A DNA stretch of 64,000 nucleotides from Ancylostoma caninum (Eukaryota; Nematoda; Chromadorea; Rhabditida; Ancylostomatidae). Below are positions 45,590-58,624 of the stretch, in pieces. Under the pieces are notes generated by a model. It did not search any database. It was not told the origin of the DNA and was given only the letters and a program-made list of their open reading frames with translations. Both the position numbers and the translations under genes were made by a program. Within the stretch, counting starts at the first letter, position 1; each line of letters opens with the position of its first letter. Where the stretch lies: the NCBI GenBank assembly GCA_037903475.1, contig JBAJFG010000299.1:186001-250000 (forward strand). Reading direction: 5' to 3'.

Positions 45590-45879
45590 TCAAGACAAAA
45601 AACGCCGTTCGATTGGGAATTGTGTGAGGCTGACAAAATAGCATTTGTTAAGGAACTGCTGGCGCTCTGAAACAAGCAAAATCGTGCCCCAAATCCACTC
45701 AGAGCAGTCGACTCACTTTGAGTCGACCATGACATCGCGCAATAGTCGGGCGTGCAGGCGTTGCACATCTTATAAGTGCAAAATTCTTGGCAATATTGTA
45801 CTAATTCTTCGAATTGCATGTCCAAGAGATAGTGTTTACGCGATGAAATTGAATGGCAAATGCCTACGCAAAGCTGCTT
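45590..45879 (-). CDS. Candidate spliced gene for a Cys-rich protein (C-terminal part)
   Basis: On the minus strand a frame open from 45879 carries CQEFCTYKMCNACTPDYC, five cysteines in 18 residues, and reaches CAAA|GTGAGT at 45717/45716. A 50-nt intron ends GCTTGTTTCAG (45667), and the joined frame (phase 1) continues KRQQFLNKCYFVSLTQ to TGA at 45592-45590. Donor, acceptor and length are ideal for a nematode intron. Two more cysteines lie upstream (CVGIC). A Cys-rich extracellular or metal-binding domain is plausible, but the spacing does not match ShK, EGF or a zinc finger that I recall. The frame also stays open if the intron is retained, which weakens the case. The start exon is not identified. 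Confidence 0.35.
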
Positions 45880-46511
45880 TCATTGAGCTGGAAATTCCTC
45901 TACCTTCAGAAAGCTGGAAAGGTTACCTGTATCAGATATAAGCAGATTGCTCGACGCCTAAGGATCGGAGCTTCTCTTGATGATATCATTTGATCTCATT
46001 TGATGATGTAATGTCGTACATTTCATCGGCTCACGAGGATCCACATCATATCTGATACATCATGCCTGTACTACTTAGAGGCGAGAGCTAAGCTCTTGAG
46101 GAAGGAGCAAAAAGTTTAGCGGAAGTGGACACTACGAGGGACAGTTGCCCCCGGCTAGCCTGTACAATACAATGTGGTAAGGAAATTGAAGGAAAAGCAT
46201 AAAAGCATAATGGAAAAGGAAGGAATTAGAGGAAACAAGTTATTTACCTGTAGTAGAATCAATAAATTTGATTCCATCCTTTATTATGACTTCTTAGTGA
46301 TTGTAGATTATTAGAAAAATAAATGTTTCAACTATAAAGTAGAACCGCCAAACTTCATTGAAACTTGAGTCCAAACAGATACTTATAAATTGAAAATGAC
46401 TACTAAATAAGAAATGCCAGCACATGAGGTAACAAGCGCTTACCCCGGTAACGCTCTGCACTCTCATAGAAATGACCTCTACAGCTGCTGCAATGGTTTT
46501 TATGGAAGTTA

Positions 46512-46756
46512 AGGGCAATTTATACTGGGTGCGTGCGACTGACGCGCGTGCGTCTATATGATGAAGAATAGGGCCCAGTCGCATAGCAGTCGCATCGCAG
46601 TCGCAGCTCAGACGCACGCGTTTACTGCTTCGCGACGGCCGCACGTTCTTTTCATTGGGGATGTACATGCCGCGTTGACCGGTCTTCATGGAAAATTACA
46701 AATGGATGCGTGCGACTGATGCGCGACTGACGCACGCAGCTAGTATAAATTTCCCT
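46512..46756. mobile_element. PIF/Harbinger-like MITE, copy 2 (245 bp, TTA duplication)
   Basis: AGGGCAATTTATACTGGGTG at the left and the reverse complement of the right end, AGGGAAATTTATACTAGCTG, form TIRs of about 27 bp. TTA flanks both ends (46509-46511 and 46757-46759). A 3-bp TTA/TAA target duplication and a GGG-type tip fit PIF/Harbinger. The interior is CpG-rich with several copies of AGTCGCA and GCGTGCG. Confidence 0.8.
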
Positions 46757-46862
46757 TTACTTCTCAGCGTTGATCTTATCATTTCTGGCACTTTGAAACC
46801 CTTACCACGCATAATTTATAACGCTATGCTTCATATGATGTAGCTTAGTGGATACCTTTTCT

Positions 46863-46886
46863 CAATGCCCCCCCCCCACCTCCCCC
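46863..46886 (+). repeat. Poly-C tract
   Basis: C run interrupted by ACCT; one of the homopolymer runs of the window. Confidence 0.8.
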
Positions 46887-46996
46887 AGTGAATCTCAAAG
46901 AACTCTTCACACCCTCATGCCAATGTGAGGAGGATTGCAAAACACCGATAGTGCACAGGCTGAGAACCCGTGAGTTTCAAAAAGCTCTGTTCCTGA

Positions 46997-47202
46997 CAAC
47001 ATGCTGAGGGTGTGGACAAAAGCACACTGGCAGAACTCTGCGACTGCTCCACAAACATCTTGATGAGCACCGAAGAGCACTTCACAATCCGAATTCAGAT
47101 CCGAAAAACAGTTTCTGAAGGCTTCAATGTTTTGTATATGTTCAACAATGAGCACTACATAGTATTTGAAGTGTCGCGTTGCGAAATGATAAACAGGAAG
47201 GT
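46997..47202 (+). CDS. Possible ground-like-domain exon, truncated by a repeat
   Basis: The plus frame is open from after a TGA at 46994 and reads VDKSTLAELCDCSTNILMST, then IRKTVSEGFNVLYMFNNEHY and IVFEVSRCEMINRK. Codons are C/G-ending in a way typical of real exons. The pattern Cys...(f)NV.....Y.V......C resembles the nematode ground-like domain of the Hedgehog-related GRD/GRL secreted proteins, though it is shorter than usual between the first Cys and FNV. The frame then passes directly into the dispersed repeat at 47203, which replaces the expected last Cys, so the gene is probably broken. No clear acceptor (only CATGCTGAG). A 129-codon minus-strand frame covers the same DNA and is the alternative. 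Confidence 0.3.
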
Positions 47203-47495
47203 CGGAGCACCGTATCCGTGGGTGGCGGTCAAGACGTACGCCGCGACGCGACCGCGCCGCACGCGTAAGCTTTTTAAGTTCGACTTGTTTCTTCAAATTC
47301 TACGCACTAAGTGACATTTTTGGCCACCTCTTCACAATCTGTGGGTTCCGATAACACTAATCTGTCCCACTCCAGCTCGAAAAAATTGTCCATTTCCACG
47401 CAGAACTGCTCGTACCCTCAAAAGGTACAGCCGCGACGCGCACATGGATCGACCAATCACAGACCAGCAGCGTACCTCTTGTCACGCAGCCCGTA
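47203..47495 (-). repeat. Dispersed ~290-bp repeat, copy B (inverted relative to 3480-3770)
   Basis: GGGTGGCGGTCAAGACGTAC to TACCTCTTGTCACGCAGCC is the reverse complement of copy A with small differences. Both copies share the inner TTTGAAGAAACAA block and the GCGACGCG-rich end. CCGTATCCGTG flanks this copy on both sides (about 47213 and 47491), which could be a target duplication of about 11 bp or part of the element. Confidence 0.75.
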
Positions 47496-47499
47496 TCCG

Positions 47500-50400
47500 T
47501 GACCATGCCAAAAGCACCAAGCAGCTGCACTCTCTTTCTAGAATCTTCGGCCATTGGCAGCATTCTTATGATATTCTCAATTTTATCACCATACTTACGC
47601 CACCTTAATACATAGCTTAGTACATCCTGACGGCTCATGGGATATTGGGTCAAAGACAGCTCGCTCTAATTCAGTGCATATTGCGCATATCGATTGGCTC
47701 AATCATTTATGCTTCCACTCACTGCTTCTTTTTGGACTCAAATCGTGCGCTACGATTAGATTCAACTAAATCCTTACTTATTGTTGACTTCATCTTACCA
47801 TGTTTTTTTTTGTGATATCTTGTTCAATATGAATTAATGTCGTTTATTTCGTGGTTCTGATACGTTTTGCCACGGGCGGTCCAATTAGCAAAGCCCACTG
47901 ACCCATCAATGCGCGAAATGACAATTTTTACCGTATTCTCAGAACCCATCAGAAAGGTGAATGATAAAAACAGTGGAAGAAATAAGATCAACCCAGGGAT
48001 CAACAACAAGAAAGAGCTGTTTGGGTCACTGAGGTTGAACTTGTAGACATTGTACCACCTACTCAATGGCACGACGGCTGACTGAGGCACTTTTCCTCAA
48101 AGCTCATTTCTTCGTCATCTAATCATTCTGTGACATGTATTTTGTAGTTATTTAAAGGTGTTACTATGCAAAAAAAACCAGGCTAATAAGGGTGGCTTGA
48201 CCATGTCAGCTTAAATATTCTGCTGAACGGCTTCAAAAGGACAAACCTTGTGAGTTTAACTCTTGCGGCTTGCATAGCTGATCAACAAGAAAATTAGCAA
48301 TTGATGTTAGCCGAAATGAAGAAAAAGAAGCTTCCTACTATGCAAATCCGGGAAGAGAGAAGTCCGCAGTAGCTCGGGTGTAGAAAAACTGTTGCACGCT
48401 CCACACCATTTTCGCCTCAGTACAACCCACAGCCTTAGCAATTATACAAATTATGCTAGAGCTTGAGTGATTTATTCACAGGCCAACTTCAACCACGCAC
48501 ATGTTGCCCTTCGAAAGGAGTACTTACAGTTACAAAACCAACGGTGTCGCTTGATGAAACTGCGCGATGTCTGCGATTTCGCGTTTTTTTTGTCGCTTCT
48601 CCATAACTTCCTTCAATCTTGACCATTTTCAAAACAGACCAGATATTCGAAATCAAGATGGTCCAATCTATCGGGTAGTATGCTTAAAATTTGAAAATCT
48701 GAAGATTTTTGGTGATTAACTAAGAAAATTACCTACGGATACAACTGTAAGCAGTCTTCTTCCCCAATAGTTTCAATGCTATTTACGGCTGATTTGCACC
48801 AAGAAAAAATTGGTGGTGAGGGACACATCGCGTTTGGAGCATACGCAAGTCTCCACGGTGGAGTAGAATTCTAGCCACCTGGGTTTTAAGGCACGAACAC
48901 CCAAATACTTAGGGGAGTCACGTCTCAAACGTCTGCTCGCGCATCTCCTCCATTTGTCCTCCAAGCCATGCCCGCCACATTTTCTTAACACAGACATCCA
49001 TATATTAGTGAACTTTGCTCGGCTAATGGGGTACCGACAATTTTTCTCGTTCTTCTAAAAAAATTCTTTCAAAAATTATTGGAACGGGGGTGATTTCCTC
49101 ACGTATTCTCATCACTCCCAATGAAATTTACCTTTCTTTCCAAAAGATTTCTTGGGGATCAATTCATCTCTCCCCAAATCCTAAGAAATTCCATAGAGTA
49201 GCCCCGAGAGATGAGTAAAAGTGAGGTAGTCAATTGTCCTGCATAGACATCGATAGCCGGAATCCCCCTCTCCCCCCCCCTCCCCCGCCGGCTTCCTAAT
49301 TTCGTACCAGAGGCCAAAATTGCATCGTGAACCACTGAGCAATACGCCTTTTACGACGTAATATGAATTGTTTCCCTGTGCGATTGTTGTTCCATGTCAG
49401 CCCCACGCAAATATTTTAGGAACGAAATTTGGGAACAAGGGGCTGTCTTCAAAGGCTTGAACTTATCATGCTGTCCTTATTAGTTAGACTATTTGCTCAA
49501 AATGTGCACCAAAAAGGGCAGAGGACTGCATAATTCGGGCTTGTGTGAGCACTATCCATCCCCGATCTTTGATGTTTCCCAGGGCACAGGCGGACATTTC
49601 TCATCTAGATGAATAATCACCCTTTGCAGGATATGTTGGAGGTCAGAATCAACCGCTATCGGATAAAACTTCATTCGAGAATAAACACCTCACGAAGTGG
49701 GTATGTGTGTCCAAGCATTTAACCACAGGTTACCTTTATCCTAAAGATATTTTCTCTTAACAATGAACAAAATTAGTGGCTGCCCATAACACGGGTAAAT
49801 CATAATCTAAGTAAAAGTGGATAAAGAACGTTGGAAATGGATATCTGACCATTGTTTTGTGTCTCATAATCAAATGTAATTGCATATAAGCCTCAGTGCT
49901 TCCATGTTGTTCCCTCATTAGAAGAGAGTGCCAGAATGAGTAACGCTTCCTGTTGTACTTAAAACTTATGGATTGGCATAGAATTAGTCATCAATCAGGC
50001 CATAAATCTACACGAATTGCTCCTCGAAAAATTTTAATTGTCCAGAAAATCCACACCAGACGAAGGACCCATTCAAAATTTCGAAAAAAATTCTTTTATC
50101 TCTTTCCTTTTATTTTTTTTCTTTTTTTCCTCTTTCTCTTTTATTTCTTTCCTCTCTTGCATAGTATCCACCTCTCATAGGAACTCGGGGCAAGATACAT
50201 ATATGTAGAGGCTCCCTTCCCCCCCCCCCCTCTTTGAAACTCGTCCGATCGCTGCCCTCTAGAAGGGCGTTATCTCTCCAGGAAGCTTTATGCCTACTAT
50301 TGCTGGATCTACTACAACACATTATCCCCCTCCCGTGTTCGTATTCCCGCGGAACTACAAGGCAATGAATGATATGTGCATAGTAATTAATAGTATGACG

Positions 50401-51310
50401 AGGATAGGAGATAGCTATGAGGCTTTTCGAGTACCGGAGGTCAATCCCATGGGTAGGTAAAGACAGCTATGTACCAGGAACTTTGACGTACATCCAATCT
50501 ACTACCATAGAACATGGACACTAATTGTGAGGATTATGGATGAATCTCTTCAAACAATAGAACGGTAACCATAGAAATACAAAGTTGATATGCAAATATA
50601 TTCTTAACAAAGGGCAAAACTCCAATGTACGTATAATACAAGAATTTTTATTGATAGTAAAATGTACAGCGAGTGTAGCAGAAGATTAATTGAAAAACAG
50701 CCAAAGTTTTATAATTGTCTGCGTGAAGAAAAGCCAACGCTCCAAAAATGGCTGCTTTTTGATTTCTCGCACCTCTCACTGCTCCATGAAGCAGATTTAA
50801 TCTTGCACTACGCCCTTTCAGTACTAATCATACGGGACAGCATGTGTAACTAACTCACTATTACTAACTCTAACTCTACCCTCAAAGATGATGAATTCTT
50901 CGTGGACACTTGGGCTGCTCAACTACTAACCCAGGCCAGGCCAATGATCCTAAAAAATTTTCTGATTGGGAATTCTTAGAAAAAAATGCTTGGGCTTCTT
51001 CAATAGCAGAGAAGGCTAGTCGGAATTCGCAACTTGAGCCGACTGCAAAAGTAAACAAACAAATAATTTTGAAAAAAAAAACAAATTATATACTATTTTC
51101 AAGAATTCAAATTAGAACAAGTTCATACATGAACACCTTATAAGAAAACCGGGAAAATTCTTCACTCCCTCCCAAAAAGAAGAGGAAGTGGCGCTTGCAA
51201 ATAGTGGAGATGGCCAGGGGCGGGGAAGGACGCCTCCCACCCACAAGAACACCGAAAAACAAAGATTTTCCCCTACAAACATTTATAAATTTGATTAGAT
51301 TAACTTTTAT
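47500..51310. other. No gene recognised; several pyrimidine and C runs
   Basis: 3.8 kb without supported genes. C-rich runs lie at 49265-49285 and 50217-50231, and a poly-pyrimidine tract at about 50094-50160. The minus-strand frame at 47824-48090 has one hydrophobic stretch (LFLPLFLSFTFLMG) but no splice support. Confidence 0.45.
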
Positions 51311-51317
51311 AGATTTG

Positions 51318-52265
51318 ATTATCAAAAACTTATCAGATATATTTAAAAACGGATTATCATATTCAACTCATAAATAAATCAGTAATAGCACTTAGCTCTT
51401 GGAAATATGCAGCTTCGATTAGCAGTAAACTAAATTCTGGCAATTCCCTAACAAAAAAAAACGAGCAAAGAAAACGTCAAGTGAAATTTAGATGGACAGA
51501 AACAAATACTCAAAAATAGTTAGAGTCACTTGGATAATCGACATATTTCCCACAAAGTAAAAGCGTTAATGCTTCTAGGAATGACGACGTTCAAGAGAAC
51601 TTAAGAAGTTCTAGAAAATTTCCCTCAGAAATTTTTCTAGACTACAGATCTAGCATCGAACTAGTACCTCATGACCAGAACTTAACGCATGCTCATTTCT
51701 GATTTTTGAATTTTGGAGAGAACGGCACTCCAGGACAATCCCCTCGGATTAGAATTCATGAAACGCAAACCAACCAAGCAAATGATGGCTAGCCTGACTG
51801 AGTTTCCAAGAGGATGGTTAAGGTTAGCTTCTTTTTTCCGTATAAGGGGTAAGTGTGCAAAATGGAAAATAGAGTTATTTATCATATTTCTAGTAGTTCA
51901 TTAGGATATGCGGGACATCCAATTTGGTGTGTGGACTTGGTTATGCCTTATTATGCGCTGAATGAACTCATAAACCCCAGCTCAGGTCCCTTCACAAGCT
52001 CTATGGGAGGTTTCTGTGCATGTCATAAATTGAGAGATGTTTTTTGACGCATTCGTAATCCATCGATTTGATTATCAATAATTTGTCAGACATACTTAAA
52101 AAGTGATTATCATATTTGACTCATAAATAAATCAGTAATAGCACTTAGCTCTTGGAAATATGCATTTTCTTCGAAAACAATGGGTGATGAAGATGATGAG
52201 CAGTAAACTAAATCCTGGCTATTCCTCAACAAAAAAAAACGAGTCAACAAAACGTCAAGTGAAAT
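51318..52265 (+). repeat. Direct duplication: 51318-51490 and 52063-52265
   Basis: GATTATCA-AA-TT-TCAGA-ATA, then ACTCATAAATAAATCAGTAATAGCACTTAGCTCTTGGAAATATGC (in two parts), and later AGCAGTAAACTAAAT and ACGTCAAGTGAAAT occur twice in the same orientation about 745 bp apart. The second copy has an extra ~30 bp (TTCTTCGAAAACAATGGGTG...). This could be a segmental duplication or terminal direct repeats of an unknown element; no LTR-type TG...CA ends or coding domain are visible between them. Confidence 0.7.
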
Positions 52266-55200
52266 GCGGCAAAAACCTTCAAATGCCTCTGAGACTGTGA
52301 GAAATTTCGCATTTTCCCAGTTTTCTTCTCTCGAACGGTAAACATCAACTCGCAGTTGAAGAAATTTGATAGCACAGTAGTGGAGGATCTCTTGTGGGGG
52401 GGGGGGGTGGTCTCATGACGAATGACGAATTGAAAATGCAAGAAACGTTGACAATGCATGACAACAAGAAGGAATGCAAGGAATACGAGGAATACTCTCA
52501 GAACTAGTGTAAAATGTACTTTTTTGCAGCAGGTATAGTAAAACTTTAGTGCTGGTTTGAGAAGAATTCAAAGGTCTGAGGAAAAATGTGAAACTTGCAC
52601 AAAAATGTAGAAAACTCAGCGATTACCACGAGAACTTAAGAAGCCGAATGTGGTCAACATAGTAAAGGCTGCACATTTTAAGAAAAATGAGAGAAAATCA
52701 ACGAAAGAAAAGGAGTTTCCTGGGAAAAAATCTATGGAAGTCGCTTCCGGCGGCAAGTCCACACTTGGTCGGGATCATCAATGATCGATGGTGGAGTAGT
52801 CAAGATCAAAGAGAGCCGGGTGAATTCCTCCAAGAAGAGCACTTTATTATTGTGAAGAAAGTTTTTGTAAGAAAATAAAGAATAAAACGAAAAAGGACAC
52901 TTCCGCTCGAGGTTCTGAATAAAGAACCTCTTTGGGAGAATTTACAGCTGTAAAGACCGCAAACTTGGGTAAAACTTCAAGAAACAACTCGTATGACCCT
53001 TTGGAAGTTGCTGACTACTAAAAATATCGTTGGGTTGATGGGTAAAACTTGGAGAAAATAGGATATTTGACCATTTATGGAGCAGGATCAGGTTCAGTTT
53101 CTATTCTCAGGCACTTCTTCCTCAGCTGCTTTTCTCCTTTCGATCAAATATAGACACGTCTTATGTTTTTCCATTGCTTCTCTTTATTTGTTCTCCTTTC
53201 CACTATTTTGAATTGCTATCCATGAAACACCCCGTTTCCCATTGATTTCTATGGTACAAGCTCATCTCTTCAATGTTTCTGTCCATCTATTTCACTGGAC
53301 ATACACATCGCCAAATCCACTGCAGCATCATATTCTCTAGGATAAACTAAACATACTTCGAGTAACCAAATACTAATAATAAAAAGGTTTCCACAGTGCT
53401 CTAGGCACTTATACAGCTGGCAATTGATGGATGACTTGTACCACATCTAAATAATCGTCAAAAAATTATATTTTTTTAACTTTTACATTTCCCTTATAAT
53501 TACTAAATCATAAATCCACAAAACTACATTATTTTAGGTCAAATTAAACTTTTACTCTGAGGTAAATAACCGCGGTTAATATCCGAACTCTACTACATAT
53601 TCCTATTGCCCCTAGGCTTCTTGACATCTCCAATTCACCAAAAGGACGATGATAAAGAAAGGACCAACACATAGAGAACTGGTGAGATTTTTTTCGGAGA
53701 AAGGCGATCTCCGACACAAAAAAGGTAACTCCTTGGAGAGCTATGCATCCGAAATGAGGACTCATAATGAGGAAACCTTCCATGAACAAACAAGTGGTGC
53801 ACTAACAGCCCGTATAACAAGGCAATGGTGGACGGGAAAGCTTACACTTACAAGGACAAGCTCCGTAAACATACTGAACAATTCATAATTTGCTCCTACA
53901 ATGCGATTTATCTCTAACATGTGTCCTTGAGAGGATAAAACCGAAAACAAGTGGTTAGGGTAGGGTTTGATTATCCTGAGCGGAAGTTGTTTTATCGCTT
54001 TTTCGAGAGAGGAGGACGTGAATGAAAAGGAAATGCTTGGGGCAGTTGCTGGAAACTTGCGAAATTTTTCAACTCCTGAAAATCCCACTCATCAGCCCAT
54101 TTGTCCCATAACAGAGAGCGGGATTATTTTTGGAAATAAAAAATGAGATAATGAAGAAAAAACATGTAAAAAAACGTAACAATAATGAACAGTGCAAATG
54201 AATCATCTTTTTTAAATATAGAATGATTGCTATTTCATAATTTTTGCCGGTGTACATACAAATGTGCTTTCACTTAAGAATCACCTGCTAACAAAATGGT
54301 TGTCGTCGAGGGGTGTGGCGTATTTTCCAGCGAATGCATTCATAGCTCCTCCTTACAATTTATGGCCAGCCGACCACTCAGTAATGCGCGCCGGTGGAAC
54401 AAAAAAGTGTAAACTTCGGAAAAAGAGCATCGTTAAATCCTGAGTAGGTGGTTGGCTGGGCTTTTAATCCCTGTTCTAAGCAGATGTCTTCTGTTTTTTG
54501 TCCTTTTCTTCAAAAAAAACACCATGGCCACCTAACAAAAGTTGTTATGAGAGCTATGTGGGTTATAAGAGAATTGAAAGATAAAGCTACACATATGCTT
54601 TCGCAAAGACGAAGCGAACACTCGACAATTCAGCTAATTTCATGGAAGAAGAGGTGGCGGCAGCAGCGTGGAAACGCGCCAAACACCACAAAAAACAACT
54701 TCGGCAATAGTTTCCACGACTATGCGAATCGAGCGTAACCTATGGAAAAACAAAAGCCGCCCATAAATGAGCAGGAACTGCAATGATGACGGAAGAGCAG
54801 GAGCTTCCAGGTGAAGTTATGATCTGCTGGAGGGGAAAAAGTGATGAAAAGGGCAGATTTGCTTTTTTAGCTCCATGAAGGAAATGAGGCCAAACCTAGT
54901 GTCAGTCATCATATCCAGATAACGCATGGAGCCTTATTGACGCTGTGAGGTATTTGCTTCATTTTTAGAGGAGTTATGAGACTGCTGAGACAAAAAGGGT
55001 GAAGAGTTCTTAAAAAAGAGATGTCATTGCACCACCAAGGGCTAAAAATCGTGCTGCAGGATTCAGCACTGTTTCCAGAATGGTTATAACCTCCCTTTCT
55101 TTCGCGACCAAGTCGAGACTTCCTGTATCTATGTGATCTTCGACAGATTCTTGATAATTTTGGTACAGATTCTTATTCTTGACCGAAACCTGTCAATGGG

Positions 55201-58200
55201 ATAGGTAGTACCCATTTTTTCCAGCAAAACTCGTCCATTCTGAGAGTTCATGAATTTCCTCTTTTTCCCTTTAAAAGCTCTGGTCCCCTATGAATATAAA
55301 GATATCCAGAAGAAATTCTGACATCTAAAAAATACCATGCTGCACCGATGGGAGGTTCATTACCGGGAAAGCAGTGCTTCAGCCAATGTTTCGAAGTGGA
55401 CGAGTTGCCCGGTAAAAATGGGTGAATCGTGTCCGAGAGACTCGTCCCAGTTAGCTATAACAAGTACGGTTCAGACTGCTAGAGAAACTCCTCCTGGTTC
55501 TGAATGAAGCGAAACCTAAAACCTCTCCGGGAACGAGTCTGAACCTCACCCACTGCCCCTACTAGATCTCAGGAAATTCGCTCCACAAGTTTGGAGAATC
55601 TACGAGGTACTGCGGAAGGAATGGGAGGAAGAGGGGCAAGAACGTCATAATGTAATGCCTCCGCAAACCAGTATAGCGTATTAGATGCCCTAAATAGCGG
55701 AAATGTCCTAAATCCAGGAACAAACAGCCGATAGCGAGGGAGTATAAACCCATTAGTGTGGAGCAGCCTAGCAGCTAAGTACACATGGACTTTTCCAGTC
55801 ACATTTTGCCCGGTATGCAACAAGTGCCTATAGCGTTGGTCAGCTCGGCATGGATACTACATGTATAGGGGCTAATATCCGATCGCTGCCAACATCCATA
55901 TGTAAATGGCATATGACGAGAAAGCATCAACTTTGTAAGAGTTCTTTTTGCCCAGAAGTCATGAGAAAAAAGAACTAGAAAAAAAGAGTTTCAAAGGAAT
56001 TTTTTAGGGCTTATCTTCTCTTTGCTTTCGAGAAAATTAAATTCAGAACAACCCCATTTCGTCATGGTAAGTGAAACGACACCTTTTTCGAGCAGTGCAT
56101 TATTTTAAAGCGGAAAGAGCATACCCTAACTTCTAGCTAGATATTTTATCAAGGAAACACTAAAAAGTGCTCAAAATGTGACCAAAGCAGCTAGAATGTG
56201 TAAGCGAAGAACGGCCTAGTGGAACTCGAAATGAACAGCTCAGGCGAAGAAGCATTCAAGATAACAGGAAATTTAGTCGAATTTTCACATTCACCCCCTC
56301 ACAGATGCGACATCGGAGGCCAAAACAGAAGAATGCTCGTCTGCTACTCACAAGGATCCTGTGCAACCTCACAACCTAGAAATCATGGGGAAAGCTTGAA
56401 AACCGCAAAAGTTCTAGAACCATCCAAAAACTGCTCTATAAGATCACTGAAATGTAGCCATCGGACCCTGTCGGGACAACTGAGGGAGCTGATTAGAGAG
56501 ATTTCGAAGGGAAGGCACCAAATCCAGGACTTTTATCGAACGGGTAATTTCCCACCACCAGGGTAAACTAGTCCCGGTTACCATATTTTCCATCATTATT
56601 GTTTGGAATTTACTCTGAAAAATTTTTCGTCGAAATCTAGAGCTGCTTATGATAGATTTTTTCAGAATAGGGACTTATCAGACGTGCCTCAGCTATAGCT
56701 GGCCAGGCTCCCTCATTGGAGGAAACAGAGCAAAAATCACTTCTTTGTTCCATTTTCTACTACTTCTTTCATTTTAAACTACTGAGATGCATATAAATTT
56801 TGTTCAGATCAAGAAAATAGCCAAATATTTAAGCTTTTAGTGCAAAAGAAGTGGAAGCGTTTTTGTGCTGGCCTTTTTTCACAACCTTAGTAAATGGTAA
56901 CCTCGCGGGCGATATAAGCTACTTGATTAGCAGGGAGCATTGCTTATCTTATGAGCAGGTTCCTGAAGCCTTACGCAAAGAGTTCGGAGAACAGAATTGA
57001 GAAACGAAGAAGAAGGGAACTATGATTTTGGGTCATTATGTATGGCAATTCTTTTCTTGTAAGATAAAGGCTACTGGAGCTGGGGAAAGAGACAGAAACA
57101 CGACAATTTTCCTGGAGAATACGACTGTTGCATATTTTTACAGCTGCATATGAAAATTTGAGCTGATTTTCGGAAGCAAGTTTTGTTTAAAAGCTCAGGT
57201 GCAGAAAATGCACTTTTGAGCATATCAATAGTTTTTCAAGCAGACTGCTTGCGATTTTTAGAGCAAGTAAAAGCAACGGCGAGCTATTGCTGAAGATATC
57301 CTTTTCGGAAAAGAACCAGAATGGGATCAAATACCTAGGATCCTAGAAATAACGTATAAAATGCTTCAAAAAGGGCTCATCTACATAACCCCCTACACCG
57401 AAGCCGCTGTGCAAGAGCTCCCTTAGGGCTAGGTACTGACATGGTGACTTAGTGCAAAGCAGGTGTTTTGAACTGCATTGGCTGTGGTGGTACAGCGAAA
57501 TTCTCGAAATTCAGAATACTTTATGAAGACTTTCAATTATTTCATGACTCCTAACTCCAGCCGTCATCTCTCATGCAAACAGCACGAAAACGTTTGTTTT
57601 GCTCTACGAGAAGGTAACCATACCTAGATGTCATACTGTTACTATGCCCAGACAAAATTACATAATTTGAAGAAAAGTATAACATTTCTTCTGCTAGAAC
57701 CTAATACAAGCTATACACAATCCAGTGTGCTTGCAAATCTTCGGTTAGACTATTTGAATTGCAAGTAAGTTCAGAGTTAGACTGGGTAGAACTGAAGACC
57801 CAAGTATCTTTAGCCAGCCAATACCGACATTGACCTCATCGCCAGTTTCCGAACCCAAACCGAAAGTGAACGTATTATGAGGAAGTACATTCCCTAAGGA
57901 TACGCCCTTGTCCTCGGGAAAGCATAGAGCGTCCCGTCATTGCCTAAGGCGAGCCTTATGGGTTCTTGCACATTTCACGAGGCGAGCAAATAGTTGTTCA
58001 GGACGTGGGGCGCCTTGTAGCCAACGAATAACTCAGCCAATAATGTTAAGTTGAGTGTGTTAAGCGAACCGCAAGTAGCCGTAAATCACTGCAGCTACGA
58101 GTAAACTGCTATAGATGGAGTTCAAACACCGCACCCTCACTCGCAGCTAGATAAGATCTATGATGGGCAAAACACAGCACTGCAGGAGCGCTCCGCATGG

Positions 58201-58600
58201 CCGAAGCAGTGCAGGGTAAGAACATCTAAGTGCAAATGACAAGAAGATTGGAAATGTTGCGAAAATGCAAAGAGCCAGGGCCTAAGCGAGCGTTGGAATT
58301 TGATCCAGGCCTAAAAGAGGACTGAAAGCGCAGCAGGCATGCAAATGAAATACTGACGTTCAACTCTTGAAACAGCTGAGAGGAAGTTAAGACTCTTACA
58401 TTATGTATGATTCGCCTACATTTCCCTGAAACCGAGCCCTGTTCTAATCTAACAGCAAGCAAAGAACCCTCAGCCCTCTGTACTAAGAAGTGAAGCAAAG
58501 GCTATACAGGGAGGGAACTTGTCATCTTTACACATAAAAGCGGTGAATCATGAGGAATCGCATTAGCTCAGTTATCTGTTGACTGTCTGGCAAACAACGA
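52266..58600. other. No gene recognised; 6.3 kb of anonymous DNA
   Basis: A G run lies at 52396-52407. Frames of up to 115 codons (56219-56566 plus; 53762-54088 minus) have no motif, signal peptide or splice pair. No TIR element was spotted. Confidence 0.4.
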
Positions 58601-58624
58601 TAAATGGCCCAGTTCTTAGAATTA

